A DNA stretch of 37,225 nucleotides from the NCBI RefSeq assembly GCF_010811875.1, contig NZ_VKHP01000063.1, forward strand, positions 1-37,225. Direction: 5' to 3'. The notes under the pieces are model-generated. The model saw nothing but the letters and a program-made list of their open reading frames with translations, was not told where the DNA came from and did no database searches. How positions within the stretch are numbered: the stretch's first letter is position 1; every line of letters starts with the position of its first letter. This document shows positions 23,512 through 30,546 of the stretch, in pieces. A program made the translations under genes and the position numbers. Source of the stretch: Bradyrhizobium uaiense. Its GTDB lineage: Bacteria; Pseudomonadota; Alphaproteobacteria; Rhizobiales; Xanthobacteraceae.

Positions 23512-24246
23512 TCACTTCACGAGGTTGCGCCGGTACAGCGCCAGCAGCCGCTCCCAATGGCGTTCGGCGGCGTCGCGGTCATAGACCGGGCGCTTGGGGA
23601 ACGCAAAGCCGTGATGGGTGCCGGGATAGATCTCGACCTCGTTGTTCGATCCCTTCATGCCGGCCTTCACCTGCTCGATGATTTCCTGTGGCGCGTAGAT
23701 ATCGGTCTCGGCGCAGGCGAAATAGAGTTCGGCTTTGGTCTTTTGCGCGGCAAGATGCGGGCTGTCGGGCTGGTCGGTCGCCAGATGCGTGCCGTAGACC
23801 GAAGCGGCGGCCTTCACGCGGTCGCCGAAATGCGTCGCCGCGTTCACCGCATAGCGGCCGCTCATGCAGTAGCCAACGGTGCCGATGATCTCTGTGTTGG
23901 CGGCCTTCTGCGTCTCGGCATAGGCGAGCAGGCCCCGGGTGTCTTCCATGACGAGGGGAATGTTGAGCGAGTGCATCAGCTCGAACATGCGCTTGCGTTC
24001 GGGCGATTCCGGATCGGGATTGATCGGGCCGAGCTCCATCACGCCGGCGCGGTAATACATATTCGGCAGCATCACATAGTAGCCGGAGGTGCCGAGCCGG
24101 CGCGCCATGTCGCGCAGTTCCTCGCGAATCGCCGGTGCATCCATGTAGAAGATCACGACAGGGAAGGGGCCGCCGCGCTCGGGATGGGTGATGAAGGTGG
24201 TGGTCTTGCCGTCCTTGGTCGGGATATCGACGGTCGCTTCGATCAT
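23512..24246 (-). CDS. Dienelactone hydrolase family protein
   Basis: This 244-residue alpha/beta hydrolase has the Cys-Asp-His triad: Cys127 in the nucleophile elbow GYCMSG, Asp182 (AETDIYAP) and His212 (GTHHGFAFP). Dienelactone hydrolases open 4-carboxymethylene-butenolides in aromatic degradation, but many family members act on other esters and lactones, and no aromatic pathway genes are near. The ATG at 24246 matches the family start. It is first in a run of four minus-strand genes and is divergent from ubiK across 176 bp. Confidence 0.9.
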   Translation of the reverse strand: MIEATVDIPTKDGKTTTFITHPERGGPFPVVIFYMDAPAIREELRDMARRLGTSGYYVMLPNMYYRAGVMELGPINPDPESPERKRMFELMHSLNIPLVMEDTRGLLAYAETQKAANTEIIGTVGYCMSGRYAVNAATHFGDRVKAAASVYGTHLATDQPDSPHLAAQKTKAELYFACAETDIYAPQEIIEQVKAGMKGSNNEVEIYPGTHHGFAFPKRPVYDRDAAERHWERLLALYRRNLVK

Positions 24247-24422
24247 GGCGGTTCTGCTCGCGTTATGTGTGCGATTTTTGTTGTGGGTTCATACGATTGC
24301 AAGGAAACCGGAGCATGACAAGGCAAGCTGCGAGAGGCCTGCCATTCGCGGCGGACTTGAACCGGATGGCTGACATCGCCATTGTCTTATCGCGATTCAG
24401 TGAACGCGGAGAGTTTTGCGAG

Positions 24423-24683
24423 ATGACCCAGACCAGCAACCGGTTTTTCGACGAGATCGGCCGTCTGATGAACGATGCCGCGGGTGCCGCCCAGGGCGTC
24501 AAGCGCGAGGTCGACACGGTCATGCGCAACCAGGCCGAACGCATCCTGCGCGACCTCGACGTGGTCAAGCGCGAGGAGTTCGACGCGGTCAAGGACATGG
24601 CCCGCCTGGCGCGCGAGGAGAACGAGGCGTTGAAGGCGCGGATCGCCGCGCTGGAAGCCAAGCTCGGCGGTTCGGCGGGTTGA
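24423..24683 (+). CDS. ubiK: Ubiquinone biosynthesis accessory factor UbiK
   Basis: This 86-residue protein of the BMFP/YqiC family helps the late ubiquinone hydroxylation complex. It starts MTQTSNRFFDEIGRLMNDAAG, an amphipathic helix thought to bind membrane, and ends in a coiled coil (REEFDAVKDMARLAREENEALKARIAALEAKL) with the conserved heptads. ATG 24423 is chosen because family members begin here and GGAGAG lies about nine bases upstream. The longer open frame to 24267 is not conserved in character. Its position divergent from the lgt group is one I recall from other Rhizobiales. Confidence 0.88.
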   Translation: MTQTSNRFFDEIGRLMNDAAGAAQGVKREVDTVMRNQAERILRDLDVVKREEFDAVKDMARLAREENEALKARIAALEAKLGGSAG

Positions 24684-24685
24684 TC

Positions 24686-24711
24686 CTTCACCCTCCAAGG
24701 GGAGGGTGAAG
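24686..24711. terminator. Hairpin after ubiK
   Basis: A perfect 11-bp stem (24686-24696 with 24701-24711, loop AAGG) starts two bases after the ubiK stop. The following sequence, CAAGAAAATTTCC, has only a short T-run, so it may be a terminator or a dispersed repeat of the CCTCTCC type. Confidence 0.5.
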
Positions 24712-24817
24712 CAAGAAAATTTCCTTCATTTCCTTGTCATTTCGGCCCTTTGGGGCTAAAAGCCCGCCACGTCCGCGGCCCCCGCACCCCTGGAGGCTTG
24801 CTGTGGACTTGAGCATG

Positions 24818-24845
24818 GGCCGCGCTGCGGCCTTTAACTTTTTAA
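24818..24845 (+). promoter_or_regulatory. Terminator-like hairpin in the rplY leader
   Basis: The stem GGCCGC-GCT-GCGGCC (24818-24832) is followed by TTTAACTTTTTAAAT and lies 31 bases before the rplY ATG. A second small hairpin, GGGCT-AAA-AGCCC, lies upstream near 24755. Such a structure inside a leader suggests attenuation or, less interestingly, the terminator of ubiK with the rplY promoter overlapping it. Confidence 0.45.
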
Positions 24846-24863
24846 ATACAAGGACTTAACGCT

Positions 24864-25592
24864 ATGGCGACCGTCAAGGAATTGAAGGCGACCGCGCGTC
24901 CGAAGAGCGGCAAGGGGGCCGCCCGGGCAGAGCGTCGCGCCGGGAGAGTTCCCGGAGTGATCTACGGAGACAACCAGCCCCCCGTCACCATCTCGGTCGA
25001 CGATCGTGAACTGCGCCAGCGCATCCTGGCAGGCCGGTTCCTGACCACGCTGTTCGATATCGATGTCGAGGGCAAGAAGCATCGCGTGATTCCGCGCGAC
25101 TACCACCTCGACCCGGTGAAGGACTTCCCGCTCCATGTCGACTTCATGCGGCTCGGCGAAGGCGCAACCATCCGCGTCAGCGTGCCGCTGCACATCGTGA
25201 ACGGTGAAAGCTCGCCGGGCGTCAAGCGCGGTGGCACCGTCAACATCGTCACCCACGCGCTCGATCTCGAGTGCTCGGTTGACAACATTCCGCAGTACAT
25301 CGAGGCCGACGTCGGCGCGCTCGAGATCAGCTATTCGCTGCATCTCTCCGACGTCAAGCTGCCCGCGGGCGTGAAGTCGCTGACCCGCGAGGACGCGACG
25401 CTGGTGACCATCGTGCCGCCGTCCGGCTTCGCCGAAGAGCAGAAGGCCGCGGCTGCGGCGGCTGCTGGTGGCGCTGCTCCGGCCGCGGGTGCTGCGGCTC
25501 CGGCCGCGGGTGCTGCGGCTCCGGCTGCGGGCGCTGCGGCTCCGGCCGCGGGTGCCAAGGCTCCCGCCGGCGGTGGCGACAAGAAGAAGTAA
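24864..25592 (+). CDS. rplY: 50S ribosomal protein bL25 (Ctc/TL5 type)
   Basis: This 242-residue long-form L25 binds 5S rRNA in the large subunit. It has the N-terminal L25 domain (about 4-95; KATARPKSGKGAARAERRAGRVPGVIYG, DYHLDPVKDFPLHVDFM), the TL5-like beta domain (about 97-190), and a low-complexity tail of Ala, Pro and Gly built from a 21-bp tandem repeat, ending in KKK. ATG 24864 follows AAGGA. It is adjacent to pth, the usual neighbour in alphaproteobacteria (55 bp), and both probably share a transcript. Confidence 0.95.
   Translation: MATVKELKATARPKSGKGAARAERRAGRVPGVIYGDNQPPVTISVDDRELRQRILAGRFLTTLFDIDVEGKKHRVIPRDYHLDPVKDFPLHVDFMRLGEGATIRVSVPLHIVNGESSPGVKRGGTVNIVTHALDLECSVDNIPQYIEADVGALEISYSLHLSDVKLPAGVKSLTREDATLVTIVPPSGFAEEQKAAAAAAAGGAAPAAGAAAPAAGAAAPAAGAAAPAAGAKAPAGGGDKKK
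25467..25550 (+). repeat. 21-bp tandem repeat in the rplY tail
   Basis: Four units of 21 bp (25467-25487, 25488-25508, 25509-25529, 25530-25550), each close to GGTGCTGCGGCTCCGGCCGC plus G, encode Gly-Ala-Ala-Ala-Pro-Ala-Ala; a degenerate fifth follows. Copy number is likely to differ between strains. Confidence 0.9.
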
Positions 25593-25647
25593 TCGATCAG
25601 GTCGGCGCGCGATCCTCTGATGGCGCGCCGATTCGGGATGCCGCGCC

Positions 25648-26262
25648 ATGCGCCTTTTTGTCGGTCTCGGTAATCCCGGCGCGAAATACGCCAGCAACCG
25701 GCACAATATCGGTTTTCTGGCGGTCGACGAGATTCAACGGCGTCATGGTTTCGCACCATGGCGCCGTCACTTTCAGGGCGAGACCTCCGAAGGCGTCGTC
25801 GATCGTGAGAAGGTCGTGCTGCTGAAGCCGGCTACCTTCATGAACGAGTCCGGGCGCGCGGTGCAGGAGGCGGCGAACTTCTTCAAGCTCGCGCCCGCCG
25901 ACATCACCGTGTTCCAGGACGAACTCGAGCTGCCGCCCGCCAAGGTGCGGGTCAAGGTCGGCGGCGGCATCGCCGGCCATAACGGGCTGCGCTCGATCTC
26001 CGCGCATATCGGCAACGAATATCGGCGGGTGCGGCTCGGGATCGGTCATCCCGGCGTCAAGGAGCTCGTGCACAGCCACGTGCTGTCGGACTTCGCCAAG
26101 AGCGACCGGGCGTGGGTGGAGGCCTTGTGCCAGGCCGTCGCCGACAATGCCGGCCTGCTGGCTGCGGGGCACGACGCGTCGTTCGCCAACAAGGTGCATC
26201 TGACGATGCAGGCCAAGGGATTTTTCGACAAGGGTGAGAACGGCGGCGAGAAGCCGGCCTGA
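25648..26262 (+). CDS. pth: Peptidyl-tRNA hydrolase
   Basis: This 204-residue enzyme releases peptides from tRNA that has dropped off the ribosome. Catalytic residues are visible: His19 (NRHNIGF), Asn66 (PATFMNESG), Asp91 (FQDELELP) and Asn112 (GGGIAGHNGLRS). The opening MRLFVGLGNPGAKYASNRHN is the family signature. It lies 55 bp after rplY and 59 bp before ychF, giving the order rplY-pth-ychF that is conserved in this class of bacteria. Confidence 0.96.
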   Translation: MRLFVGLGNPGAKYASNRHNIGFLAVDEIQRRHGFAPWRRHFQGETSEGVVDREKVVLLKPATFMNESGRAVQEAANFFKLAPADITVFQDELELPPAKVRVKVGGGIAGHNGLRSISAHIGNEYRRVRLGIGHPGVKELVHSHVLSDFAKSDRAWVEALCQAVADNAGLLAAGHDASFANKVHLTMQAKGFFDKGENGGEKPA

Positions 26263-26278
26263 TCCCCTTGTGGTCGCG

Positions 26279-26303
26279 TCCGGCACGAGGCCGGGCATGA
26301 CGA
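26279..26303. repeat. Dispersed GTCATGCCCGG palindrome, copy 3 (inverted)
   Basis: The sequence CCGGC-ACGAG-GCCGG followed by GCATGACG is the reverse complement of the copy at 12941. It occupies the pth-ychF spacer just ahead of the ychF ribosome site AGAGGAAG. Confidence 0.6.
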
Positions 26304-26321
26304 AACTGGACAGAGGAAGAC

Positions 26322-27419
26322 ATGGGATTCAAATGCGGGATCGTCGGGCTGCCTAACGTCGGCAAGTCGACGCTGTTCAATGCGCTGACCGAGACGGCGG
26401 CCGCCCAGGCGGCGAACTATCCGTTCTGCACCATCGAGCCGAATGTCGGCGAGGTGGCGGTACCCGATCCGAGGCTGGAGAAGCTCGCGGCGGTCGCGAA
26501 ATCGGCGCAGATCATTCCGACCCGGCTGACCTTCGTCGACATCGCGGGCCTCGTGCGCGGCGCGTCGCAGGGCGAAGGCCTCGGCAACCAGTTCCTTGCC
26601 AACATCCGCGATGTCGACGCCATCGCCCATGTGGTGCGCTGCTTCGAGGATTCCGACATCACCCATGTCGAAGGCAAGATCGCGCCGCTCGCCGACATCG
26701 AGACCATCGAGACCGAGCTGATGCTGTCCGATCTCGACAGCCTCGAGAAACGCGTCGACAACCTCACCAAGAAGGCCAAGGGCAACGACAAGGAAGCCAA
26801 GGAGCAGCTCGAGCTCGTCAACCGCGCGCTGGCGTTGCTGCGTGACGGCAAGCCGGCCCGCGGGATGGAGCGCAAGCCGGAAGAGGAGCGCGCATTCCGC
26901 ATGCTCGGGCTCCTGACCTCGAAGCCCGTGCTCTATGTCTGCAACGTCGAGGAAGGCTCGGCCAAGGACGGCAACAATTTCTCCAAGGCGGTGTTCGAAC
27001 GTGCCAAGGAAGAGGGCGCGGTCGCGGTCGTGATCTCCGCCAAGATCGAATCCGAGATCGCAACGCTGTCGCGCGAGGAGCGTGTCGACTTCCTGGAGAC
27101 GCTGGGCCTTGAAGAAGCCGGGCTCGACCGGCTGATCCGCGCCGGCTACCAGCTGCTCGACCTCATCACCTATTTCACCGTCGGCCCGAAGGAAGCCCGC
27201 GCCTGGACCATCGACCGCGGCACCAAGGCGCCTGCGGCCGCCGGTGTGATCCATACCGATTTCGAGAAGGGCTTCATCCGCGCCGAGACCATCGCGTATG
27301 AGGATTATGTCACCGGCAACGGCGAAGCCGGCGCGCGCGATGCCGGCAAGCTGCGGCTTGAAGGCAAGGATTACGTCGTCGCCGACGGCGACGTGATGCA
27401 TTTCAGGTTCAATAATTGA
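26322..27419 (+). CDS. ychF: Redox-regulated ATPase YchF (Obg family)
   Basis: This 365-residue P-loop protein has G1 GLPNVGKST (8-16), a switch region with FVDIAGLVRGASQGEGLGNQFL (G3 and following), a helical insert with EKRVDNLTKKAKGNDKEAKEQL, and the C-terminal TGS domain (LITYFTVGPKEARAWTIDRGTKAPAAAGVIHTDFEKGFIRAE). YchF prefers ATP to GTP, binds ribosomes, and is linked to oxidative-stress control. A ribosome site AGAGGAAG precedes the ATG at 26322. Confidence 0.97.
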   Translation: MGFKCGIVGLPNVGKSTLFNALTETAAAQAANYPFCTIEPNVGEVAVPDPRLEKLAAVAKSAQIIPTRLTFVDIAGLVRGASQGEGLGNQFLANIRDVDAIAHVVRCFEDSDITHVEGKIAPLADIETIETELMLSDLDSLEKRVDNLTKKAKGNDKEAKEQLELVNRALALLRDGKPARGMERKPEEERAFRMLGLLTSKPVLYVCNVEEGSAKDGNNFSKAVFERAKEEGAVAVVISAKIESEIATLSREERVDFLETLGLEEAGLDRLIRAGYQLLDLITYFTVGPKEARAWTIDRGTKAPAAAGVIHTDFEKGFIRAETIAYEDYVTGNGEAGARDAGKLRLEGKDYVVADGDVMHFRFNN

Positions 27420-27429
27420 GTGCCCTGTT

Positions 27430-27450
27430 CGGCCGCGCATAGCGCGGCCG
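27430..27450. terminator. Strong hairpin after ychF
   Basis: A perfect 9-bp GC stem (CGGCCGCGC-ATA-GCGCGGCCG) begins 10 bases after the ychF stop. There is no T-run after it, so it may act as a 3' stabiliser rather than a full terminator. Confidence 0.45.
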
Positions 27451-27473
27451 CGAATTAGACGCCGCTCTCTCCA

Positions 27474-27606
27474 CGTCGTCCCGGGCAAGCGAAGCGCGAC
27501 CCGGGACCCATAACCATAGGGTGCAGTTGCTGCGCGACCCTGTGGCCCCAGCTCATTCCATCCCAACGTTCTGTGGTTATGGGTCCCTGCTTTCGCAGGG
27601 ACGACA
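27474..27606. repeat. Composite palindromic repeat, copy D
   Basis: This has outer ends GTCGTCC/GGACGAC, inner arms GGGACCCATAACCA/TGGTTATGGGTCCC, left tip CCCGGG...CCCGGG (the same wording as the right tip of copy A, inverted) and right tip CCCTGC-TTTC-GCAGGG. It lies between the convergent ychF and csoR genes. Confidence 0.88.
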
Positions 27607-27644
27607 CGAGTATGCGACGCCGCGCTCGCTTCCGTTGGAAGCAA

Positions 27645-27920
27645 TTAGCGATCCGCCCGCCCGATCACGTCCATCAGCTCGGCGATCTTGCGCCGCTGGT
27701 CGGCCTTGTCGCCGGACGAGATCGCATGCTCGACGCAATGAGCCACATGATCGCGCAGGACCTCTTCCTCGACGCGGCGTAGCGCCGCGCGCGCGGCCGC
27801 GATCTGCGTCACCACGTCGATGCAATAGCGGTCTTCCTCGACCATGGCGCCCAACCCGCGGATCTGACCCTCGATCCGTTTGAGGCGTTTTAAACAGGAT
27901 GTCTTGACGTCGTCTCTCAT
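27645..27920 (-). CDS. csoR: CsoR-type copper-sensing repressor
   Basis: This 91-residue all-helical repressor of the CsoR/RcnR/FrmR family has KRLKRIEGQIRGLGAMVEEDRYCIDVVTQIAAARAAL, then HVAHCVEHAI. The Cys in RYCIDV with His-x3-Cys in HVAHC gives the Cys-His-Cys set used for Cu(I) in CsoR, in contrast to the Cys-His-His of nickel/cobalt RcnR. ATG 27920 is chosen; an ATG three codons earlier (27929) abuts the operator. It is divergent from the copper ATPase, and a CsoR-type operator lies between them, so the regulator very likely controls both. Confidence 0.9.
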   Translation of the reverse strand: MRDDVKTSCLKRLKRIEGQIRGLGAMVEEDRYCIDVVTQIAAARAALRRVEEEVLRDHVAHCVEHAISSGDKADQRRKIAELMDVIGRADR

Positions 27921-27929
27921 AAGTCTCAT

Positions 27930-27946
27930 ATACCCCCATAGGGTAT
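27930..27946. promoter_or_regulatory. CsoR operator between csoR and the copper ATPase
   Basis: The 17-mer ATACCCCCATAGGGTAT has perfect 6-bp arms. Its complement, ATACCCTATGGGGGTAT, matches the TACCCTACGGGGGTA type of site known for Bacillus CsoR. It touches the csoR start region and lies 39 bp before the ATPase start. Binding by copper-free CsoR would block both divergent promoters. Confidence 0.85.
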
Positions 27947-27985
27947 GTAAATCAAGAGGCCGGAATACCGGCCGGGAAGAGTTTC

Positions 27986-30379
27986 GTGGCACAGGCAAAG
28001 CACGGCCATTCGCACGCGGATCATCACCATCATGGCGCGGCCGGGCATTCCTGCTGCGGCGGCAAGCATGATCACGACACGACGCCGGCCGAGGCGACGT
28101 TCGCCATCGATCCGGTCTGCGGCATGAAGGTCAACCCGGCGACCGCCAAGCACCGCTTCAGCTACAAGGGCGAGGAGTACCTGTTCTGCAGCGGCCGTTG
28201 TCGCGAGCGCTTCGAGGCCGAACCCGACAAGTACCTCAAGCCGCGCGAACCGGAGCCGCCGGCGCCTGCGGGCACGATCTACACCTGCCCGATGCACCCC
28301 GAGGTGCGCCAGGTCGGTCCCGGCAGCTGCCCAATCTGCGGCATGGCGCTGGAGCCCGAGCAGGTCTCGCTCGACGATGGACCCGATCCTGAGCTGATCG
28401 ACATGACGCGGCGATTCTGGATCGGGCTGGCGCTCACCTTGCCGGTGTTCGTGCTCGAGATGGGCAGTCATCTCGGGCTGATGCATCTGGTGCCGATGGG
28501 CTGGTCGAACTGGATCTCGTTCGTGCTGGCGACGCCGGTCGTGCTGTGGGCCGGGGCGCCGTTCTTCGTGCGCGGCTGGCAGTCGCTCGTCACCCGCAAT
28601 CTCAACATGTTCACGCTGATCGCGATGGGCACCGGCGTCGCCTATGTTTACAGCGTGGTTGCAACCCTGGCGCCGCAACTATTCCCGCCGGCATTCCGCG
28701 ACATGCATGGCGAGGTTGCGGTGTATTTCGAGGCCGCGGCCGTGATCACGGTGCTGGTGCTGCTCGGCCAGGTGCTGGAATTGCGCGCCCGCGCGCAGAC
28801 CTCGGGCGCGATCCGCGCGCTGCTCGGCCTCGCGCCCAAGACCGCGCGGCGCATCACCGACCACGGTGACGAGGATATCGACATCGACGCGATCAAGGTC
28901 GGTGACCGCCTGCGCGTGCGCCCCGGTGAGAAGGTGCCGGTCGACGGCGCCGTGATCGAGGGGCGCGCCGTGATCGACGAATCCATGGTGACGGGAGAAT
29001 CGATGCCGGTCACCAAGGCTGAAGGCGCGAGCGTGATCGGCGGCACCGTCAACCGGAGCGGCGGTCTCGTGATGCGCGCCGAGAAGGTCGGTCGCGACAC
29101 CATGCTGTCGCGCATCGTCGACATGGTGGCGAAAGCGCAGCGCTCGCGCGCGCCGATCCAGCGGCTCGCCGACCGCGTCGCCGGCTGGTTCGTGCCGGCG
29201 GTGATCGCCGCTGCCGCGCTCGCCTTCATCGCCTGGTCGGTGTTCGGCCCCGAGCCGCGCCTGACCTTTGCACTGGTCGCCGCGGTCACGGTGTTGATCA
29301 TCGCCTGTCCTTGCGCGCTGGGACTGGCGACGCCGATGTCGATCATGGTCGGTGTCGGCCGCGGCGCGCATTCCGGCATCCTGATCCGCGACGCGCAGGC
29401 GCTGGAGCGCATGGAGGCGATCGACACGCTGGTGGTCGACAAGACCGGTACGCTCACCGAGGGCAAGCCGAAGGTCGTGCGCATCATCGCTGCCGAAGGC
29501 GTCGACGAGAGCGACCTGCTGCGCCTTGGTGCCGGCGTGGAGCAGGGTAGCGAGCATCCGCTGGCGCAGGCGATCATCGCATCTGCGAAGGAGCGCAAGC
29601 TCGCATCTTCCGCCGTCAGCAATTTTGCCTCGCCCTCGGGCAAGGGCGCGACCGGCACGGTCGAAGGCAAGCAGGTTGCGCTCGGTAACGCCATGCTGAT
29701 GGGCGAACTGAAGGTTGCAACGTCGGCGCTGGATCAGGCCGCCGAAGCCGCGCGGCAGGACGGAGCGACCGCGATCTATGTCGCGGTCGATGGGCGCACC
29801 GCCGGCGTGATCGCGATCGCCGATCCGGTCAAGCCGTCGGCGGCCAGCGCGCTGCAGGCGCTGCGTGCCGAGGGCCTGCGCGTCGTGATGCTGACCGGCG
29901 ACAATGAGACCACCGCGCGCGCGGTTGCGAAGACGCTTGGCATCGACGAGGTCGAGGCCGGCGTGCTGCCGGAGCGCAAGAGCGAGGTCGTGCAACGGCT
30001 GCGCGGCGAGGGCCGTACCGTCGCGATGGCCGGCGACGGCGTCAACGATGCGCCGGCGCTCGCTGCTGCCGATGTCGGCATCGCGATGGGCGGCGGCACC
30101 GACGTCGCGATCGAGAGCGCCGGGATCACGCTGCTCACCGGCGATCTGATGGGTCTCGTCCGCGCGCGGCGCTTGTCGGTCGCGACCATGCGCAACATCC
30201 GCCAGAACCTGGCGTTCGCGTTCGTCTACAATGCCGCCGGCGTGCCGATCGCGGCCGGCGTGCTGTATCCGCTGTTCGGCATCCTGCTGTCGCCGATGGT
30301 CGGCGCGGCTGCGATGGCGCTGTCCTCGGTCAGCGTGATCGGCAACGCGCTGCGGCTGTCGAGGGTGAAGCTCGACTGA
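27986..30379 (+). CDS. copA: Copper-translocating P1B-type ATPase
   Basis: This 797-residue membrane pump exports Cu(I). In order: a His-rich N terminus (about 6-30, HxHxHHHH and CC), a YHS domain (41-86, DPVCGMKVN, FCSGRCRERF), a heavy-metal-binding domain (about 99-124, YTCPMHPEV...CPICGM), transmembrane helices, the actuator loop TGES (336-339), the ion-path CPC (441-443), the phosphorylation site DKTGT (Asp485), the SEHPLA motif with His524-Pro525, and GDGVNDAP. There is no classical GMTCxxC HMA domain. The GTG at 27986 has GGGAAGAG upstream. The order csoR-operator-ATPase marks it as a copper-resistance unit. Confidence 0.95.
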   Translation: MAQAKHGHSHADHHHHGAAGHSCCGGKHDHDTTPAEATFAIDPVCGMKVNPATAKHRFSYKGEEYLFCSGRCRERFEAEPDKYLKPREPEPPAPAGTIYTCPMHPEVRQVGPGSCPICGMALEPEQVSLDDGPDPELIDMTRRFWIGLALTLPVFVLEMGSHLGLMHLVPMGWSNWISFVLATPVVLWAGAPFFVRGWQSLVTRNLNMFTLIAMGTGVAYVYSVVATLAPQLFPPAFRDMHGEVAVYFEAAAVITVLVLLGQVLELRARAQTSGAIRALLGLAPKTARRITDHGDEDIDIDAIKVGDRLRVRPGEKVPVDGAVIEGRAVIDESMVTGESMPVTKAEGASVIGGTVNRSGGLVMRAEKVGRDTMLSRIVDMVAKAQRSRAPIQRLADRVAGWFVPAVIAAAALAFIAWSVFGPEPRLTFALVAAVTVLIIACPCALGLATPMSIMVGVGRGAHSGILIRDAQALERMEAIDTLVVDKTGTLTEGKPKVVRIIAAEGVDESDLLRLGAGVEQGSEHPLAQAIIASAKERKLASSAVSNFASPSGKGATGTVEGKQVALGNAMLMGELKVATSALDQAAEAARQDGATAIYVAVDGRTAGVIAIADPVKPSAASALQALRAEGLRVVMLTGDNETTARAVAKTLGIDEVEAGVLPERKSEVVQRLRGEGRTVAMAGDGVNDAPALAAADVGIAMGGGTDVAIESAGITLLTGDLMGLVRARRLSVATMRNIRQNLAFAFVYNAAGVPIAAGVLYPLFGILLSPMVGAAAMALSSVSVIGNALRLSRVKLD

Positions 30380-30385
30380 GCTTCT

Positions 30386-30537
30386 TACCTCGCCCCGCGT
30401 GCGGGGAGAGGTCGGATCGCATGGAGCGAAGCGAAATGCGGTCCGGGTGAGGGGACTCTCCACGAGTCTATCTCTCACCATGATTGCGGAAGCAGCCCCT
30501 CACCCCGACCCTCTCCCCGTAAGAACGGGGAGAGGGG
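30386..30537. repeat. Composite palindromic repeat of the CTCTCCCCG type
   Basis: This 150-bp element has hairpins at both ends (CCCCGC-GT-GCGGGG and CCCTCTCCCCGT-AAGA-ACGGGGAGAGGG) and internal matching arms GGGGAGAGGTCGG/CCGACCCTCTCCCC and GGTGAGGGG/CCCCTCACC. It fills the convergent spacer between the copper ATPase and the DapA-family gene and may end transcripts from both sides. The wording is that of a repeat common in Bradyrhizobium-type genomes. Confidence 0.75.
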
Positions 30538-30546
30538 GAAGACTCG

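Noticed and set aside
26046..27644. 532-codon minus-strand frame across ychF and pth
   Set aside because: Shadow of two strongly supported genes on the other strand.
27986..28060. His-rich start of the ATPase as a separate small metal-binding gene
   Set aside because: It is in frame with the rest of the pump without a stop, and His-rich N termini are usual for this type.
28679..30481. 600-codon minus-strand frame across the copper ATPase
   Set aside because: Antisense shadow of a clear ATPase gene; very rich in Arg, Asp and His as expected from complementary GC-rich codons.
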